DNA from: an uncultured Lachnospiraceae bacterium
GTDB lineage: Bacteria > Bacillota > Clostridia > Lachnospirales > Lachnospiraceae
Assembly: GCA_945949085.1 (NCBI GenBank)
Contig: CAMFDJ010000011.1
Coordinates: forward strand, 1-64,000
Direction: 5' to 3'
Length of the DNA stretch: 64,000 bases
Notes under the pieces: generated by a model
The model's input: only the letters and a program-made list of their open reading frames with translations
The model's database searches: none
Told to the model about the DNA's origin: nothing
Part shown: one piece after another, positions 6,930 through 14,461 of the stretch
Layout: every line of letters starts with the position of its first letter
Position numbering within the stretch: position 1 is the stretch's first letter
Program-made: the position numbers and the translations under genes

Positions 6930-7355
6930 ATGAAAAAAAACAGCAAAACTTTTCTGAACATATTGTTCTACATTTACGTAACCGTTACCTATTATTCCAA
7001 CCTCATGAATATCATCGTACCAAATGACATTCAAAAAGTACCTGTCAGCATATTAGATGATGCCGAAAAAACCATGTTGCGCTTTTCGTTCCAAAAAAAC
7101 AAGAACGGCTCACGCATCCATACGGTTCTGCAAATTGCAGATATCTTAAATGATTATTTGCAAATTGTTTTATTGCCTAATCAAACTGATTTGCAACCGT
7201 TCCAGTGCGGAACCGGTATTCACGATGTAATAGAGCCACTTTATGTAGATATGGTTTTTGAGGACGAATATTACATCAATATCGACGTGATCTTTGTCGA
7301 CAATCCGTTAGCATTCCAGTACATCAAACGTACCTCTGTGCGTTTTGATATTTAA
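6930..7355 (+). CDS. Unknown element protein (141 aa) in the rep operon
   Basis: Strong ribosome site (TAGGAGGTTTTTT). The first 25 residues are hydrophobic/aromatic after a basic start (KKNSKTFLNILFYIYVTVTYY) but without a clear signal-peptidase site. The rest is acidic, with a VDMVFEDEYYINIDVIFVDN beta-rich stretch. No family recognised. It sits between the candidate DNA-binding protein and another unknown gene, spacing 17 bp to the next, so it probably works in replication or copy control. A GC-rich dyad (GGGGTGG ... CCACCCC) at about 6881-6911, upstream of the start, may fold in the mRNA. Confidence 0.7.
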   Translation: MKKNSKTFLNILFYIYVTVTYYSNLMNIIVPNDIQKVPVSILDDAEKTMLRFSFQKNKNGSRIHTVLQIADILNDYLQIVLLPNQTDLQPFQCGTGIHDVIEPLYVDMVFEDEYYINIDVIFVDNPLAFQYIKRTSVRFDI

Positions 7356-7372
7356 TCAAGGGGGCATGACCT

Positions 7373-7864
7373 ATGTATCACGATTTCACATCACTGCTTG
7401 CGGGCTTTTACCGCAAGCAACTCGAGAAATGGCGCAATGATGAACTGCTACGCCAACGCCAACAGCAACAACAAAACTATAATTATGCATCACAATTTAT
7501 CCAAGAAGCACTGACTATCATCTTTTCACAGTGTTCACTATCGCACCAGCTGTCGCCCATAGCGCATCAATATGACATTATTCCTTATGGTTTTAATGTC
7601 ACGCAAGAGGACACCGTATATTATTTCCTATGGTCGAAAAAAACAAGTGATGTTATCGGCAGACCTATCCTTGACCAAATAGTTGATAAGATGAACTGCC
7701 ATATAGAGTTTTTCCGCAGACAGTTTTATCTGTCATTTTCAAGGCTACCGTCAGATGACCAGATTTTATATGTGCAGTTGTATCCTGCCATATACAACGG
7801 ATTTCATATCGTGGATTGTATAGATAAAAATACCGACATTGTACTGGCTGTTGTATTTGATTAG
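7373..7864 (+). CDS. Unknown element protein (163 aa) in the rep operon
   Basis: Ribosome site AAGGGGGCATGACCT precedes the ATG. A Gln-rich basic stretch (LRQRQQQQQNYNY) near residue 30 is followed by a mixed alpha/beta region ending in FHIVDCIDKNTDIVLAVVFD. No catalytic motif or membrane helix stands out. The small size and place directly before rep suggest a replication accessory, for example an origin-binding or copy-control protein. I cannot assign a family. Confidence 0.7.
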   Translation: MYHDFTSLLAGFYRKQLEKWRNDELLRQRQQQQQNYNYASQFIQEALTIIFSQCSLSHQLSPIAHQYDIIPYGFNVTQEDTVYYFLWSKKTSDVIGRPILDQIVDKMNCHIEFFRRQFYLSFSRLPSDDQILYVQLYPAIYNGFHIVDCIDKNTDIVLAVVFD

Positions 7865-7930
7865 TTATTTTTCCAAAGCTCTTTTTTGCTTCAAAAATAA
7901 ATTAGTATTTTTATTCTTTTGTTATTCTTT

Positions 7931-7951
7931 ATTTACGGTCGTAAATATAAT
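7931..7951 (+). promoter_or_regulatory. Candidate rep promoter with overlapping operator
   Basis: A consensus -10 (TATAAT, 7946-7951) lies 26 bp before the Rep ATG. It is overlapped by the inverted repeat ATTTAC ggtc GTAAAT (7931-7946). The -35 is weak. The arrangement would let a bound protein, perhaps Rep itself, shut off rep. Confidence 0.5.
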
Positions 7952-7976
7952 ACAGTTGCGCAACGGAAAGGAAATC

Positions 7977-9044
7977 ATGTTAGTAAAAGATACTCCCAAA
8001 ATCAGAAGCCGTAAATATCTTCTGACCATTAACAATCCAGCACAGCATAATCTGTCACACAATACTATCTCTGAAACGATAGATAATTCCAAAATAGCTG
8101 TACGCTATTATGCAGTCTGTGACGAAACAGGTTCACAGGGAACATACCATTTTCACGTATTTTTGTATTTTAAAAATGCAATTGATTTTCAAACAATCAA
8201 GGGTATGTTCCCACAGGCTCATATTGATATCGCAAAAGGCACTGCCGAGGAATGCAAAGCGTATTTATTAAAATCGAACAAAAAACACAACAAAGCTGAT
8301 GACGGTTCATATCAGTACAAAGACACCTCTGGCAAAACACATTCTGGTGTCAATCATTCCGATACATTTGAGGAACACGGGGAATGCCCTAAAGACCACG
8401 CAGGCGCACGCAATGATTTGGAGCAATTATACAACTATGTGAAAGATGGTCTCACGAACGCTGAAATAGTGGAGCTTATGCCCAAAACAGGAATCAAATA
8501 TCTGGATAAAATAAATCGGCTCCGTCATGATTATTTAGAGGACAAGTATAAAAACAGCAGGCGGTTGGATTTAAAAGTACATTATATATTTGGTAAAACA
8601 GGAACTGGAAAAACCAGAGATATTCTCGACCAGTATGCAGATTCTGAGGTATACAGAGTAACCGATGCGCAGCACCCTTTTGACAGTTATAAGCAACAGT
8701 CAGTTATCGTGTATGAAGAGTTTCGTTCTTCACTGCGTCTACAAGACATGCTTAATTATTTGGATATCTACCCTGTAGATTTACCAGCCAGATACAGTCC
8801 TAAAGTATGTTGTGCAGAGACGATTTTTGTTGTATCAAACTGGACATTTGAAATGCAATACGCAGAGCTTCAAAAAGACCCTGAACAGAAAGCTTCCTAT
8901 GAGGCATGGGTACGCCGATTTAATGGGGAAGTTAGAGAGTACACTGATTCAGGAATAAAAGTATATAAAACAATGCAGGAATATCTGCATCGAGATACAG
9001 ACTTTGTTTCACTTGATGAATCGGTCGAATTACCATTTGACTAA
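7977..9044 (+). CDS. rep: Replication initiator Rep of CRESS-DNA type (HUH endonuclease + SF3 helicase), 355 aa
   Basis: The ORF track begins at 7839 inside the previous gene. The ATG at 7977 follows GGAAAGGAAATC and starts MLVKDTPKIRSRKYLLTINNP, so it is preferred. N-terminal nuclease: motif I LLTINNP (15-21), motif II HFH (58-60, HUH metal ligands), motif III YLLK (96-99, catalytic Tyr96). C-terminal helicase: Walker A GKTGTGKT (206-213), Walker B VIVYEEF (243-249), motif C VVSNW (285-289). Length and order match circovirus/geminivirus-like Reps and their bacterial pCRESS relatives. It should nick the hairpin origin at 4775-4783, join covalently through Tyr96 and unwind DNA for rolling-circle copying. 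Biochemistry is inferred; motifs are seen. Confidence 0.95.
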   Translation: MLVKDTPKIRSRKYLLTINNPAQHNLSHNTISETIDNSKIAVRYYAVCDETGSQGTYHFHVFLYFKNAIDFQTIKGMFPQAHIDIAKGTAEECKAYLLKSNKKHNKADDGSYQYKDTSGKTHSGVNHSDTFEEHGECPKDHAGARNDLEQLYNYVKDGLTNAEIVELMPKTGIKYLDKINRLRHDYLEDKYKNSRRLDLKVHYIFGKTGTGKTRDILDQYADSEVYRVTDAQHPFDSYKQQSVIVYEEFRSSLRLQDMLNYLDIYPVDLPARYSPKVCCAETIFVVSNWTFEMQYAELQKDPEQKASYEAWVRRFNGEVREYTDSGIKVYKTMQEYLHRDTDFVSLDESVELPFD

Positions 9045-9069
9045 TTTATAGTTTCCGTCATGGCGCGGA

Positions 9070-9207
9070 TTGCAGGAGTAGGATTTTAAAAATTTTGGTA
9101 AATCGCAGATAGCAGATAGTTCTATCGCTACTGAACTATCACAAATCTGCGATTTATTCGCTCAATATGGATACAGCGCACGCCATCAAAAAATCAGGCT
9201 CCTGCAA
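9070..9207. repeat. Large nested inverted repeat after rep (candidate single-strand origin)
   Basis: Outer arms TTGCAGGAG (9070-9078) / CTCCTGCAA (9199-9207) and GATTTT / AAAATC enclose a core hairpin at 9100-9155. The core is AAATCGCAGAT / ATCTGCGATTT (11 bp), then GATAGTTC / GAACTATC (8 bp), separated by matched 4-nt internal loops, with a 10-nt terminal loop. No T tract follows, so it is not a normal terminator. Rolling-circle plasmids carry complex dyads of this size as single-strand origins; that role is inferred. The rest of the 9045-9339 gap holds no gene. Confidence 0.7.
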
Positions 9208-9339
9208 ATTAACAAGGAATGTGAAATTTATTATATTATTTTTTTCTTCCTTTATAAAAATTGCAATATAGGAATCTTGCTATGCTATGTACATGTTCAG
9301 GGAACATATAAATCATACGACAGAAAGGAAAAGAAAATT

Positions 9340-9750
9340 ATGAACGATGTAACTTATCAGAAAATGCTCGAGTCGTTTTTTTTAGACTTAGTGCAGCTAC
9401 ATTTACTTGAACAACCAGAAACAGTATCTACATCTACAGAGGATGATGGTGTTGTAATTACTACCGATTGTTTCCAAACTCATCCAAAGGATTATGGCAC
9501 ATTATCAAATTTTGCGGATGTAATTGGTAATCCAACTGTATTGAAACTAGATTATCACACACTTCTGTTTTGGGTTTTGCTTAATTTTTATGGTGTACAG
9601 TGTGAAACACTTGATAACAGAAAACAGGTTGAGATTTTTCTAAAACTTATACCTATGAAAATTATGAATAAAGTTGAGGATAAATATATCCCAACTCAAA
9701 CCTATTTAGCATGTATTCAAATTAAAGATTATAACAACACAAAAAAATAG
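9340..9750 (+). CDS. Unknown element protein (136 aa)
   Basis: The track ORF starts at 9277, but ATG 9340 (MNDVTYQKML) follows AGAAAGGAAAAG and is the better start. Soluble, acidic, with a hydrophobic central helix (HTLLFWVLLNFYGV). No family recognised. It lies between the large dyad and the integrase, 71 bp before int, where excisionase or copy-control genes often sit; it is larger than usual excisionases and shows no helix-turn-helix that I can see. Confidence 0.65.
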   Translation: MNDVTYQKMLESFFLDLVQLHLLEQPETVSTSTEDDGVVITTDCFQTHPKDYGTLSNFADVIGNPTVLKLDYHTLLFWVLLNFYGVQCETLDNRKQVEIFLKLIPMKIMNKVEDKYIPTQTYLACIQIKDYNNTKK

Positions 9751-9821
9751 AAAGGCAAGATACTGCCATACAAAATAAGTCAACCATATATTAAAGCGTT
9801 TTATCTTGATGGTAAAACCAA

Positions 9822-11216
9822 ATGATAAAAAGTTTGCCTGATGAGGCATCAAATTTTATCCAAATGCTGGCTGATTGTGGTATGATTACAGATATTGATA
9901 CTGCGATTAGTCAGTACGAGGAATTGGAGAAACGACAAAGAGAAAAATACGTTATACAAAAAATTGGTTCTGTTTCTAAAGAACCAAATTACAAAAACAA
10001 AACTTTATACAGAAAAAGAGTCACATACCAAGATATCTATAAAGAAATCACTGCTGAATCCTATGATAAATTGATACAAAAAATCTTTGATTTTGTGTCC
10101 GCCTTAGATGATGATAAAACACAATTTATGGATACATCATTTCGTGCCATCTATAAGATTGCGCATATGAATTATGTAAAAACAACCAATCGTTCATCGC
10201 AGACATATGCATCATACGATAATTATTATAAGCGGTTTATTAGTGAAGATTTTGAAAAAACGGACATCAGGACAATGACTGTTGATTATTTAAAAGCTTA
10301 CGCAAAAGAATTGGTTACCAGATTAAAGCTAGACAAAAAGACTTTTAACAAGTTTAAAAGTGTATTAAATATGGCATTCAATTATGCCTATGAATATGAA
10401 ATCATTAAACGTAACCCAGCACCTTTTGTAAAAGCTACCGACTTTGTTGTAGCATATGCCAATCGGTCTATGCCAACAACGGAGACTAAAATATTTACAA
10501 TAGCTGAGCTTGAGAAAATCAAAACAGAAATTCGTAAAAGAATGACCCAGAAAAAATATGGTGCTTTTTATGCACTTGGCTATGCCATTTTGCTATCTAT
10601 TTTAACTGGAATGCGTGCAGCTGAAATATGCGCCCTTAAATGGTCTGATATACAGCTTTATAAACAGCGTATCTGGATTCATTCGCAGCAGCTTAAGGAA
10701 ATAACACCTAAAGGGCAACCTAACACATTCTATGATGTACCATGGACTAAGAATGAAAAAAGAATGGATAAACCGACTGGTCGATATTTCCCGATATCAT
10801 ATGAGTTAAATGCACTGTTAAATGAAATCAGTGAAAAGCAAAGAAAGCTTGGTATAGATTCTATGTATGTTATCTGTGATGAAACAGGTGATAGCATTAA
10901 GACTCCTGCATATGAAACAGGATTACGCAGATTATGCCAATCTTTAGGATTTGAAATTACCAATAATCATGCATTTAGAATGACGCTTAATTCGCTTGTA
11001 TTGATTCCTGCTGGATTTACAGTAACCGAAAGAGCAGCTATGCTAGGGCATTCTGTGCAAACAAATTTAATGTATTATAGTTTTGACCCAAGAGACTCAG
11101 AACTTGAAAAAGCAGACAGATTAAACACATATTTAGAGGGTAAAAATCTAGTCCCCACTAGTCCCCAGTCAAATATTGTGGATATCAGAACAAAAAAAAT
11201 CCCTCAAGCCTTGTAA
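9822..11216 (+). CDS. int: Tyrosine recombinase (phage-type integrase), 464 aa
   Basis: Catalytic residues are visible: Arg265 in TGMRAAEICALKW, His383 and Arg386 in HAFR, His410 in LGHSV, and Tyr418/419 in LMYYSF. A long N-terminal region (about 1-110) precedes the core-binding SAM-like domain (about 120-210), as expected for an arm-site-binding integrase. The start overlaps a stop in another frame (AAATGATAA), and a TAA directly upstream in frame fixes it; the ribosome site is weak. The 3' end lies 29 bp from tRNA-Leu, the usual place for an integrase acting on a tRNA 3' end. The C-terminal codons contain the TAGTCCCC arm-like repeats and the stop sits in a terminator stem. Confidence 0.97.
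   Translation: MIKSLPDEASNFIQMLADCGMITDIDTAISQYEELEKRQREKYVIQKIGSVSKEPNYKNKTLYRKRVTYQDIYKEITAESYDKLIQKIFDFVSALDDDKTQFMDTSFRAIYKIAHMNYVKTTNRSSQTYASYDNYYKRFISEDFEKTDIRTMTVDYLKAYAKELVTRLKLDKKTFNKFKSVLNMAFNYAYEYEIIKRNPAPFVKATDFVVAYANRSMPTTETKIFTIAELEKIKTEIRKRMTQKKYGAFYALGYAILLSILTGMRAAEICALKWSDIQLYKQRIWIHSQQLKEITPKGQPNTFYDVPWTKNEKRMDKPTGRYFPISYELNALLNEISEKQRKLGIDSMYVICDETGDSIKTPAYETGLRRLCQSLGFEITNNHAFRMTLNSLVLIPAGFTVTERAAMLGHSVQTNLMYYSFDPRDSELEKADRLNTYLEGKNLVPTSPQSNIVDIRTKKIPQAL
11149..11166 (+). repeat. Paired TAGTCCCC repeats near attR (candidate arm sites)
   Basis: Copies at 11149-11156 and 11159-11166, inside the 3' end of int. Same motif and orientation as the pair at 1557-1575 near the other end. 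Confidence 0.6.
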
Positions 11217-11231
11217 ATTCAAGGTTTGAGG
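11202..11231 (-). terminator. Element-supplied terminator for tRNA-Leu
   Basis: CCTCAAGCCTTG pairs with CAAGGTTTGAGG (one G-U/mismatch), with the int stop codon in the 6-nt loop. On the minus strand it is followed by TTTTTTTT (A run at 11192-11199), so it terminates transcription coming from the tRNA gene. Confidence 0.85.
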
Positions 11232-11245
11232 AACTCTTAAACCAG

Positions 11246-11265
11246 TGCGGAAGATGGGACTTGAA
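11246..11265. repeat. Right attachment site (attR) within tRNA-Leu 3' end
   Basis: Identical 20 bp to 1479-1498. It forms the discriminator base, the acceptor 3' strand and part of the T arm of the tRNA. Confidence 0.92.
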
Positions 11266-11329
11266 CCCACACGATATTGCTATCACAAGATCCTTAGTCT
11301 TGCTCGTCTGCCAGTTCCGACACTTCCGC
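11246..11329 (-). tRNA. tRNA-Leu, anticodon AAG
   Basis: The minus strand folds as a class II tRNA of 84 nt. The acceptor is GCGGAAG / CTTCCGC with discriminator A. The anticodon stem CAAGA / TCTTG has loop CTAAGGA, giving anticodon AAG, and there is a long variable arm. T loop GGTTCAAGTCC is standard. CCA is not encoded. A34 would need conversion to inosine to read CUC as well as CUU. The 3' 20 nt are shared with the element's attL. Confidence 0.93.
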
Positions 11330-11415
11330 ATGCGATTTTCTCAACGCAAGTAGTATCATAGCATTATACCGGTTGAATGTCAACAATTAATTTCTATTTT
11401 GGACGTATTTTTTGA

Positions 11416-12576
11416 TCAATCCTCATCTTCTTCCTCTGCAATATCACTCTCCGGGATCTCCTGATACATCATGAAGGTGCCTCTGTCATTGACTAAAATC
11501 CCATAATAAGGCTGACTTCGATCATTCTGCATACCCCACTCGTACACAAAATCAATGGTCCCTGTCATCTGCTTTCCATCCACGAAAAATGTGATATCCT
11601 CTCCTTCCATGTACTTCGGAGAACCCGGTTGATGATCGGATTCATCCGAAACTCGATTCTGAAAGTCCGGATGTCCCATTTTTCGAAGAAGCTGTTCTCT
11701 GATTCGGAATCTGTGCTCCATGAATTCCTTTGAATAGAAAGATGCACTGACATCTGCATCAAAATCTAACTTATATCTCTGCGCAATCTGTGCATATCGC
11801 TCTCCTATGGTACACGGATAGATCTCCTCCAGATCTTCCAGTCTGATTGCACATAACATGTCCGGAAATTCCGGAAAAATTTTTGCAAACGTACATCCTC
11901 CATCCACGTTGATGTCATTTTTCCGGTAACTGATCATTCCCGGTTTTGTGTTGGTAATGTCATAGCTTATGTAATCGAGATTAAAAGTAGGCGTATGCCC
12001 GTGCACATGAATCTCATCCGATTCCAGATTGCCACAGTCCATCCGCATCCATAAATTTGAATAATGCTGTTGCTCTGCGGGCAGATCATTGTGCTCATAA
12101 TATGCATGTACAATACGAAATGATATTTCCCGTCCCCAGACGGACTGAATCTTAAGAAGCTTATCATAGGGCATATTTTCAAAGAATTCCAGGTAAGGCT
12201 GCAGATCACGTGGATGAAGCATGCCGGAAATCCCACTGCCGCTGATGTGGTCATGTAACACCCGGTCAATATCGTACTGACATCCCGGCTCAGACCGGTG
12301 CGGCTGCCATGGCTCAATATTTTCAGCATACCATCTGTTGTACGAGTTGATATAGTCTATCGCCATCTGCTCATGGTTTCCCCGAACAGACTGATACTTG
12401 CCATCTGCTGTAATATGCTCCCTTGCCCAGCAGAGCGTCTCCCAGACCATTGGTCCCCTGTCAATGAAATCGCCCACAAAAATAATCTGTGCATCCGTAT
12501 CTTCTGCTTCGATTCTTGCAAGCAATGCCATCATTTCCTCATAACAGCCATGTACATCACCAATCACATAGTGCAT
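11416..12576 (-). CDS. Calcineurin-like metallophosphoesterase, PPP-type (386 aa)
   Basis: The N-terminus carries the PPP phosphoesterase signature in order: GDVHG (6-10), GDFIDRG (about 35-41), GNHE (about 67-70), and a later HGHTP motif. These bind the two catalytic metals. Relatives include bacterial Ser/Thr protein phosphatases and Ap4A-type hydrolases. The last 110 residues form an extra domain with a beta-rich end (ITFFVDGKQMTGTIDF) and an acidic tail, unlike minimal phosphatases. It overlaps by 13 bp the start-side neighbour, another metallophosphoesterase, so the two form an operon. Substrate unknown. Confidence 0.9.
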   Translation of the reverse strand: MHYVIGDVHGCYEEMMALLARIEAEDTDAQIIFVGDFIDRGPMVWETLCWAREHITADGKYQSVRGNHEQMAIDYINSYNRWYAENIEPWQPHRSEPGCQYDIDRVLHDHISGSGISGMLHPRDLQPYLEFFENMPYDKLLKIQSVWGREISFRIVHAYYEHNDLPAEQQHYSNLWMRMDCGNLESDEIHVHGHTPTFNLDYISYDITNTKPGMISYRKNDINVDGGCTFAKIFPEFPDMLCAIRLEDLEEIYPCTIGERYAQIAQRYKLDFDADVSASFYSKEFMEHRFRIREQLLRKMGHPDFQNRVSDESDHQPGSPKYMEGEDITFFVDGKQMTGTIDFVYEWGMQNDRSQPYYGILVNDRGTFMMYQEIPESDIAEEEDED

Positions 12577-13121
12577 GTCAATTCATCCTTTTCCTGAAAT
12601 GCTTTATTGTTCCTGATCAGTTCATTCATGGAGGACGGTGTATAATTGTTAATACATGCTGCAGCGTTAAGCGCATGCGCCCTCGTCTTCATAAACTGAT
12701 ATACTTCATCTTTGTTTGCATGGATATGCCCGTAAATGTGCCACGAGCCATGTCTGCACTTATTCCATTCCGCAATCGGGAAATGGCACAGACATATCTG
12801 ATTATTGCCATCTGACACATGCAGCATTTTATCTATGCTTTCCAGATATTTTGCTGCTTCGACGCAGTCCAGTGTGATCTTATCGTGATTTCCAATGATC
12901 AGGTGCTTATGTCCCTTGAGCTGACGCAGGTACCAGTCCGGCGTCTTGTCCGAACGAAAACAAAAATCTCCGATAATATAGACATCGTCCTCTGCAGACA
13001 CTCTGGAATTCCACAGCTTGATCAGACACTGATCCATTTCCTCCACATCCGCAAACGGACGGTGATCAAACCGAATCGCATTTGCATGACCAAAATGCAA
13101 GTCACTGATATATAAATTCAT
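12564..13121 (-). CDS. Metallophosphoesterase, YfcE/MPP-like (185 aa)
   Basis: Motifs ISDLHFGH (5-12), GDFCFR, GNHDK and HIYGHIH give the calcineurin-like fold with all metal ligands. The protein is short and single-domain, in the family of small phosphoesterases often linked to RNA ligase or mobile contexts in Firmicutes. It is the first gene of a two-gene operon and its end overlaps the next start by 13 bp, suggesting translational coupling with the larger phosphatase. Substrate unknown. Confidence 0.88.
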   Translation of the reverse strand: MNLYISDLHFGHANAIRFDHRPFADVEEMDQCLIKLWNSRVSAEDDVYIIGDFCFRSDKTPDWYLRQLKGHKHLIIGNHDKITLDCVEAAKYLESIDKMLHVSDGNNQICLCHFPIAEWNKCRHGSWHIYGHIHANKDEVYQFMKTRAHALNAAACINNYTPSSMNELIRNNKAFQEKDELTCTM

Positions 13122-13262
13122 TCTATCGTCTTCCCTTCATCATGTGTCTTAACCCAAAACTATTTTACCTTATAACGATTCAGAATAGGTACGTTACATT
13201 TTATTATTCACTCCACAGCTTTTTTTGCAATGAACCTGTGGTTGAAACGCACTCATCCTGTT

Positions 13263-14375
13263 TCATTCATTACCTTCCAGATTCATTTTCTTTCTCTGCA
13301 GGAGCATAAGGACAAATGCGATGACAAATCCGGCTGCCATAGACAGCAGAAATGTGAGAAATCCGGGACCCACATATGCCACACTGGTCAGAAAACTCGG
13401 AAAGGCAAAAGAATTACAATGTGTCCCCGCCATTCCAACCATCGCGCCGCCCAATGCACCCGCTACACAGGCAGTCAGCATCGGTCTGCCCAGCACCATA
13501 TTCACGCCAAACAGTGCAGGCTCTGTCACGCCGAGCAGCGCCGTAAAGGTCGCCTGGAAGGCAACACGTCTTTTCTCTTTGTTTGCATCTGTTTTTGGAT
13601 ACATTACCCCAACTGCAAATGCTGCGCCGGCCTGCCCATAGACAGCAGCTCCCAGCAAAGGCAATATCACGTCATATCCCAATGTAGCAATATTATTGAT
13701 ACATACCGGTACGATACTCCAGTGTGCCCCGATCACTACCATCGGCTGTATGACAAAACCCATGAATGCGCCGGCAAGAGCGGGACTAAAATCATAGATG
13801 ACAAAGAAAATTCTTGTCAGGAAATCACCGATCCATGTTCCTGCCGGGCCGAATACAAGGAAAGTAAACGGAAGGACAACCAGGCAGCAGACAATCGGCT
13901 TGGTAAAACCGCGAATTGTCTCCGGAATCCATTTATCACAAGGCTTTTCTACGAAATACAGAAGGCCGACTGCAAATAGTACCGGCAGAACCCCTGAATG
14001 ATAGATCGTCGGCGGTACCTGAAAACCAAACAGCGACATAGTCTGCTCCTGCTCTTCCAGTATCGCAACCAGATCAGGATACAGCATCGAGACCGGTATC
14101 AGCATGGAAATAAAGGGATCTGTCTTCCATTGTCTGGATGCCGTATAGGCCAGAAAAAACGGCAGGAAATAAAAGAAGCCGTCCGAACATGCGTAAAAAA
14201 TGTGATATGCTCCACTTTCCATGCTTAACACACCAAAATTTGCCAGCAGCACCACAATACTTTTCAAAATACTCGTCGCAGTTATGATATGAATGATTGG
14301 CAAAAAAATGCCCGTGATCTGTTCCATGATCACGCTTGTCCTTGTCTGCTTTTTTCTCTGTAATTCCATTTCCAT
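13263..14375 (-). CDS. PTS transporter subunit IIC, glucose/glucoside superfamily, without fused IIB (370 aa)
   Basis: The ORF track starts at 14474; ATG 14375 follows GGAAAGGTGGC and is preferred. About ten membrane segments. The motif GVTEPALFGVN matches the conserved G.TEP loop that binds sugar in EIIC proteins of the BglF/PtsG type, and MVVIGAHWSIVPV is also typical. The usual N-terminal IIB domain is absent and no IIA or IIB gene is adjacent, so it must borrow partners or be a specialised orphan. Sugar not predictable. It follows a 121-aa unknown gene by 86 bp. Confidence 0.9.
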   Translation of the reverse strand: MEMELQRKKQTRTSVIMEQITGIFLPIIHIITATSILKSIVVLLANFGVLSMESGAYHIFYACSDGFFYFLPFFLAYTASRQWKTDPFISMLIPVSMLYPDLVAILEEQEQTMSLFGFQVPPTIYHSGVLPVLFAVGLLYFVEKPCDKWIPETIRGFTKPIVCCLVVLPFTFLVFGPAGTWIGDFLTRIFFVIYDFSPALAGAFMGFVIQPMVVIGAHWSIVPVCINNIATLGYDVILPLLGAAVYGQAGAAFAVGVMYPKTDANKEKRRVAFQATFTALLGVTEPALFGVNMVLGRPMLTACVAGALGGAMVGMAGTHCNSFAFPSFLTSVAYVGPGFLTFLLSMAAGFVIAFVLMLLQRKKMNLEGNE

Positions 14376-14461
14376 GCCACCTTTCCGGAATATCACTCTG
14401 CAACTGCCTTGCTTTTTCTTCTCTATAAAGCTTTTATCATATCTGCCGTAATTATGCAATC

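Larger units (their letters stand above)
1479..11265. mobile_element. Integrated element with CRESS-type Rep and circovirus-like origin, inserted in tRNA-Leu
   Basis: The element is bounded by 20-bp direct repeats, with the integrase next to the intact tRNA at the right end. Gene order from the left: antitoxin-like 66 aa and radical SAM/SPASM enzyme (minus); two SH3b-like anchored proteins (plus); origin hairpin; 404-aa protein; candidate ssDNA-binding-like protein; two small unknowns; Rep; 136-aa unknown; tyrosine integrase. No relaxase, coupling ATPase or type IV secretion gene is visible, so it is not a self-transmissible ICE. It looks like an integrative replicon that excises and replicates by rolling circle, perhaps mobilised by others. 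Bacterial plasmids and integrated elements with CRESS-like Reps (pCRESS groups) are known. The exact cargo and layout here I cannot match to any described element. Confidence 0.9.

Noticed and set aside
7839-7976. N-terminal extension of Rep in the ORF track
   Set aside because: It overlaps the previous gene and the promoter-like region; ATG 7977 has a proper ribosome site and begins at the HUH nuclease domain.
9751-9825. 24 codons of open frame after the TAG of the 136-aa gene, ending in TGA overlapping the int ATG
   Set aside because: There is no start codon and no ribosome site; only TAG readthrough would use it. Treated as chance, though a coupled start of int by the ATGA overlap is possible.
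13230-13979. 249-aa plus-strand Cys/His-rich ORF
   Set aside because: It is antisense to the PTS IIC gene; Cys/His richness comes from complement of Ala/Gly/Met codons.
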